Positions 61,833-64,000 of a stretch of DNA of 64,000 nucleotides are shown piece after piece (position 1 is the first letter of the stretch; every line of letters begins with the position of its first letter). The translations under genes and the position numbers were made by a program. The stretch covers positions 137,463 through 201,462 of the forward strand of contig CAYNFQ010000001.1 in the NCBI GenBank assembly GCA_964396715.1. The letters are read 5' to 3'. This stretch comes from CAYNFQ01 sp964396715. GTDB lineage: Bacteria; Patescibacteriota; Microgenomatia; Daviesbacterales; UBA10151. Below the pieces are notes generated by a model that saw only the letters and a program-made list of their open reading frames with translations, did not search any database and had not been told where the DNA came from.

Positions 61833-62839
61833 GTCAGCTTCTGGGACTGGTTTTATTATCGTTTATAGTGACGGCCTTAAGTTTGGTACCGTTCATAGAC
61901 TTACTTTTCCATCTAAAAAGGAGATTTGAAAAAAGAATAAAAAATTTCCATGAGATTTCCCAAACCCCAATTCATGACCGCTTGATGAAAGCGGATGAAA
62001 ATACTCCATCAGGCGGGGGAATTCTTTTAATTGGGATTTTGACACTGCTTAGTATAGGTTATGTACTGGTGAGCAAAAGTACAGATACAGTCAGTCTGAC
62101 AATCCTGCTTTTTACCTTACTGACTTTTGGAGCTTTGGGTCTTTTTGACGATATTAAATACATCGTTACCAGAAGAAGAGGTAAACTTTTAGGGCTAGGG
62201 AGAAAGAAACTGCTAATAATACAGTTAAGTTTGGGCTTATTTGTCGGCTCCATGCTTTATTTTTTGGCAGGTTTAAATAATCTTTACATCAGCGGTTTGG
62301 GAAATTATATTATCGGATTTTGGTATATACCTCTTGCGGCATTTGTGATTGTTTCTTTTGCCAATGCCTACAATATTTCCGACGGATTGGACGGGTTATC
62401 CGCAGGACTTTTGCTGATTTGTCTGTTTGCTTTTTTGGCTATTGCTTCGGCATCTTTGGATTTGACTTTGGCTTCATTTATCGGGATCTGGATAGGTATT
62501 CTTTTTGCTTTTCTTTATTTCAATGTTTGGCCGGCCAGGATTTTTTTGGGAGATGCCGGTGCCTTTGCGTTCGGGGCTACCCTTTCGGTCGTTGGTCTTT
62601 TAACAGGAAAAATTTTAGCTTTGGCAATTATCGGAGGAGGTTTTGTGATCATTGTGCTTTCTTCTCTTTTGCAGATATTTTCAAAAAAAATAACAGGTAA
62701 AAAACTTTTAGCTGTCGCACCTTTACACATGTATTTTAAATATATTGGCTGGGAAGAACCTAAAATTGTGACAAGATTTTGGTTGGCGCAAGGCCTTTTT
62801 GCCATACTTGGTTTATGGATAGCATCGATGTCAAAGTAA
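61829..62839 (+). CDS. mraY: phospho-N-acetylmuramoyl-pentapeptide transferase MraY
   Basis: 336 aa, about ten TM helices. DENTPSGGGILL, FGALGLFDDIKYI, FVIVSFANAYNISDGLDGLSAG and WPARIFLGDAGAFAFGATLSVV (Asp-rich metal and catalytic loops) are MraY/WecA family hallmarks; the place in dcw next to murF and ftsW argues for MraY, which makes lipid I. The HHH motif region reads APLHMYFKYIGW rather than PLHHHFExxGW: only the first His is kept. Confidence 0.88.
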   Translation: MSQLLGLVLLSFIVTALSLVPFIDLLFHLKRRFEKRIKNFHEISQTPIHDRLMKADENTPSGGGILLIGILTLLSIGYVLVSKSTDTVSLTILLFTLLTFGALGLFDDIKYIVTRRRGKLLGLGRKKLLIIQLSLGLFVGSMLYFLAGLNNLYISGLGNYIIGFWYIPLAAFVIVSFANAYNISDGLDGLSAGLLLICLFAFLAIASASLDLTLASFIGIWIGILFAFLYFNVWPARIFLGDAGAFAFGATLSVVGLLTGKILALAIIGGGFVIIVLSSLLQIFSKKITGKKLLAVAPLHMYFKYIGWEEPKIVTRFWLAQGLFAILGLWIASMSK

Positions 62840-62845
62840 AAGTAA

Positions 62846-63943
62846 ATGAGTTTAAAAAAAATTCGTCTGCAATCTCAAAAACAAACCATAGATATGCAGC
62901 TGCTTGCTACAGTGGGGATTTTAGTGATTTTTGGATTACTGATGGTTTATGATGCCTCGGTGGTCCAGGGTTTAAAAGATTTTAAAGACAGCTACTTCTA
63001 TATCCGGCAGCAACTGATTTGGGTACTCTTGGGCATATTTTCTTTAATATTTTTTTCCGGATTTGATTATAAAAAATTTAAACCGGCAGCGCTTTTTCTG
63101 CTGCTTGCTTCCTTTTTGCTACTACTGGCGGTTTTTATACCCGCATTGGGTATTGCCGGAGGCGGGGCTCACAGGTGGTTGAAGATAGGCATGCTTACCT
63201 TACAACCTGCGGAGATTATCAAACTGACAGGGGTTATTTTTTTGGCATCAATTTTTGAAAAGAAAGTTCGATTTATTCCTTTTATGTTACTTATTTTGTT
63301 TGTTGTTTTTGTGACAGCTGTTTTACAAAGGGATTTGGGATCCGCGATTGTCTTTGTGGCCATTTCAGCCGCTCTGTATATTTCTGCCGGAGGGCCCCTT
63401 TGGCATTTTTTACTGGCTTTACCGGCTGCTTTGTTGGGACTTGCAGCGCTAATAATGACCTCGTCCTACAGGAGTGACAGAATATTGGCTTTTTTGAATC
63501 CTTTTTCCGATCCGCAGGGTTTTACTTATCATATCTCTCAGGTTTTAATTGCTTTGGGATCTGGGGGGTTGTTTGGTCTGGGATTGGGTCACTCCAGACA
63601 AAAATTTGAATATATTCCAGAGGTTTCAACTGATTCAATCTTTGGGATTGTAGGTGAAGAATTGGGGTTTTTCGGAGCGGCTTTTTTAATAGGATTATTT
63701 ATGATCCTGATTTTGCGGGGTATAAAAATTGCCCAAAATTGTACTGATAATTTCGGAAAACTGTTGTCATTGGGGTTAACTTTTTGGCTGGGCATTCAGG
63801 TGGTAATAAATATTTCCTCAATGACTGCCTTGCTGCCTTTAACCGGTGTACCATTGCCCTTTATATCCTACGGAGGATCAGCATTAGTTGCAAATTTGAC
63901 AGCAATTGGGATTTTACTTAACATTTCAAAACAGAACACTTAA
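62846..63943 (+). CDS. ftsW: FtsW/RodA-family SEDS protein
   Basis: 365 aa, ten TM helices. FYIRQQLIWVLLGIFSLIFFS, GGGAHRWLKIGMLTLQPAEIIKLTGVIFLAS, QRDLGSAIVFV, FEYIPEVSTDSIFGIVGEELGFFGA (the Asp in TDSIF is at the catalytic position of SEDS glycosyltransferases) and VPLPFISYGGSALVANLTAIGILLNIS are diagnostic. Polymerises lipid II at the septum; next to mraY in dcw, so FtsW rather than RodA. Confidence 0.92.
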   Translation: MSLKKIRLQSQKQTIDMQLLATVGILVIFGLLMVYDASVVQGLKDFKDSYFYIRQQLIWVLLGIFSLIFFSGFDYKKFKPAALFLLLASFLLLLAVFIPALGIAGGGAHRWLKIGMLTLQPAEIIKLTGVIFLASIFEKKVRFIPFMLLILFVVFVTAVLQRDLGSAIVFVAISAALYISAGGPLWHFLLALPAALLGLAALIMTSSYRSDRILAFLNPFSDPQGFTYHISQVLIALGSGGLFGLGLGHSRQKFEYIPEVSTDSIFGIVGEELGFFGAAFLIGLFMILILRGIKIAQNCTDNFGKLLSLGLTFWLGIQVVINISSMTALLPLTGVPLPFISYGGSALVANLTAIGILLNISKQNT

Positions 63944-63951
63944 ACAAAAAG

Positions 63952-64000
63952 ATGAAAAAAATTAAAAAAATTCCTTGGTCAGAGTCGATATGGTTTCTTG
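63952..64000 (+). CDS. start of the next dcw gene (cut by window end)
   Basis: An open frame starts with ATG at 63952, 8 nt after the ftsW stop, beginning MKKIKKIPWSESIWFL and continuing past the window. Too short to name; basic N-terminus. In related clusters murG, murC or ftsQ would follow. Confidence 0.5.
   Translation, partial: MKKIKKIPWSESIWFL

Noticed and set aside
62320..62700. 126-aa plus-strand Cys-rich frame
   Set aside because: An off-frame reading of mraY; the Cys/Phe-rich composition is what a shifted membrane-protein gene gives.
1..64000. Alternative genetic code (UGA as glycine, as in SR1/Gracilibacteria)
   Set aside because: Many genes end at TGA in ATGA overlaps with the next gene starting there, so UGA is a stop here.
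1..64000. tRNA, rRNA, riboswitch, prophage or insertion sequence
   Set aside because: No cloverleaf, rRNA core motif, transposase or phage gene was recognised; almost no non-coding DNA is available for them.

Overview
The window looks like a chromosomal segment from a Candidate Phyla Radiation bacterium, most likely Candidatus Microgenomates (Patescibacteria). Reasons: tightly packed same-strand genes with many 1- to 19-nt overlaps (mostly ATGA), an AT-rich composition, very short or absent leaders, a DUF4012 cell-surface protein, a streamlined division/cell-wall cluster with shortened Mur enzymes, and a very large glycosyltransferase island. The standard genetic code is used (UGA is a stop throughout). 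This assignment is inference from gene content; no rRNA or tRNA gene is present.

Region 1 (1-5.9 kb): the cut-off end of a membrane protein on the minus strand, then a plus-strand set that looks like one sugar-nucleotide pathway: formyltransferase, SIS-type sugar-phosphate isomerase, ribulose-phosphate-3-epimerase-like enzyme, a fused nucleotidyltransferase-kinase, a KdsC-type HAD phosphatase and a GT2. Region 2 (5.8-12.6 kb): an FkbM methyltransferase on the minus strand, a GT4, and a four-gene UDP-L-FucNAc-type set in which the usual two-domain CapF/FnlB is split into an SDR and a separate cupin, followed by CapE- and CapG-type enzymes. On the minus strand lies a PIG-L deacetylase plus second formyltransferase pair, both frameshifted in this sequence. 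Region 3 (12.6-29.4 kb): four very large GT-C/AftD/YfhO-like membrane proteins, two of them 1155-1156 aa, separated by small 4-TM proteins and one 29-aa single-TM protein; inside this region is a GT2-methyltransferase fusion next to a stand-alone copy of its methyltransferase half.

Region 4 (29.4-51 kb): surface-polysaccharide island: MOP flippase, GT2s, several ArnT/PMT-like GT-Cs, six or more GT4s, an acetyltransferase, an O-antigen ligase/polymerase, a phosphoglycosyl transferase that would start synthesis on lipid carrier, and a DUF4012 protein. Region 5 (51-54 kb): recO, glycyl-tRNA synthetase and an anchored extracytoplasmic protein. Region 6 (54-64 kb): the dcw cluster mraZ-rsmH-ftsL-ftsI-murE-murB-like-murA-murF-mraY-ftsW, preceded by four 10-bp-spaced MraZ-type boxes.

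The most striking signals not explained by genes are (i) short tandem repeats with a 7-bp period (or 14/28 bp) embedded in frame inside at least six genes, including the conserved rsmH, (ii) a palindromic element sharing 22 of 23 bases between two genes 9 kb apart in opposite orientation, (iii) a 28-bp repeat read successively in three frames near the N-terminus of a membrane protein, (iv) a recurring TATAAT box 6-9 nt before the start codon, suggesting leaderless mRNAs, and (v) a set of reduced or altered Mur-pathway enzymes (Mur ligases without domain 1, a 193-aa MurB, MurA with Asp115, MraY with a changed HHH motif).
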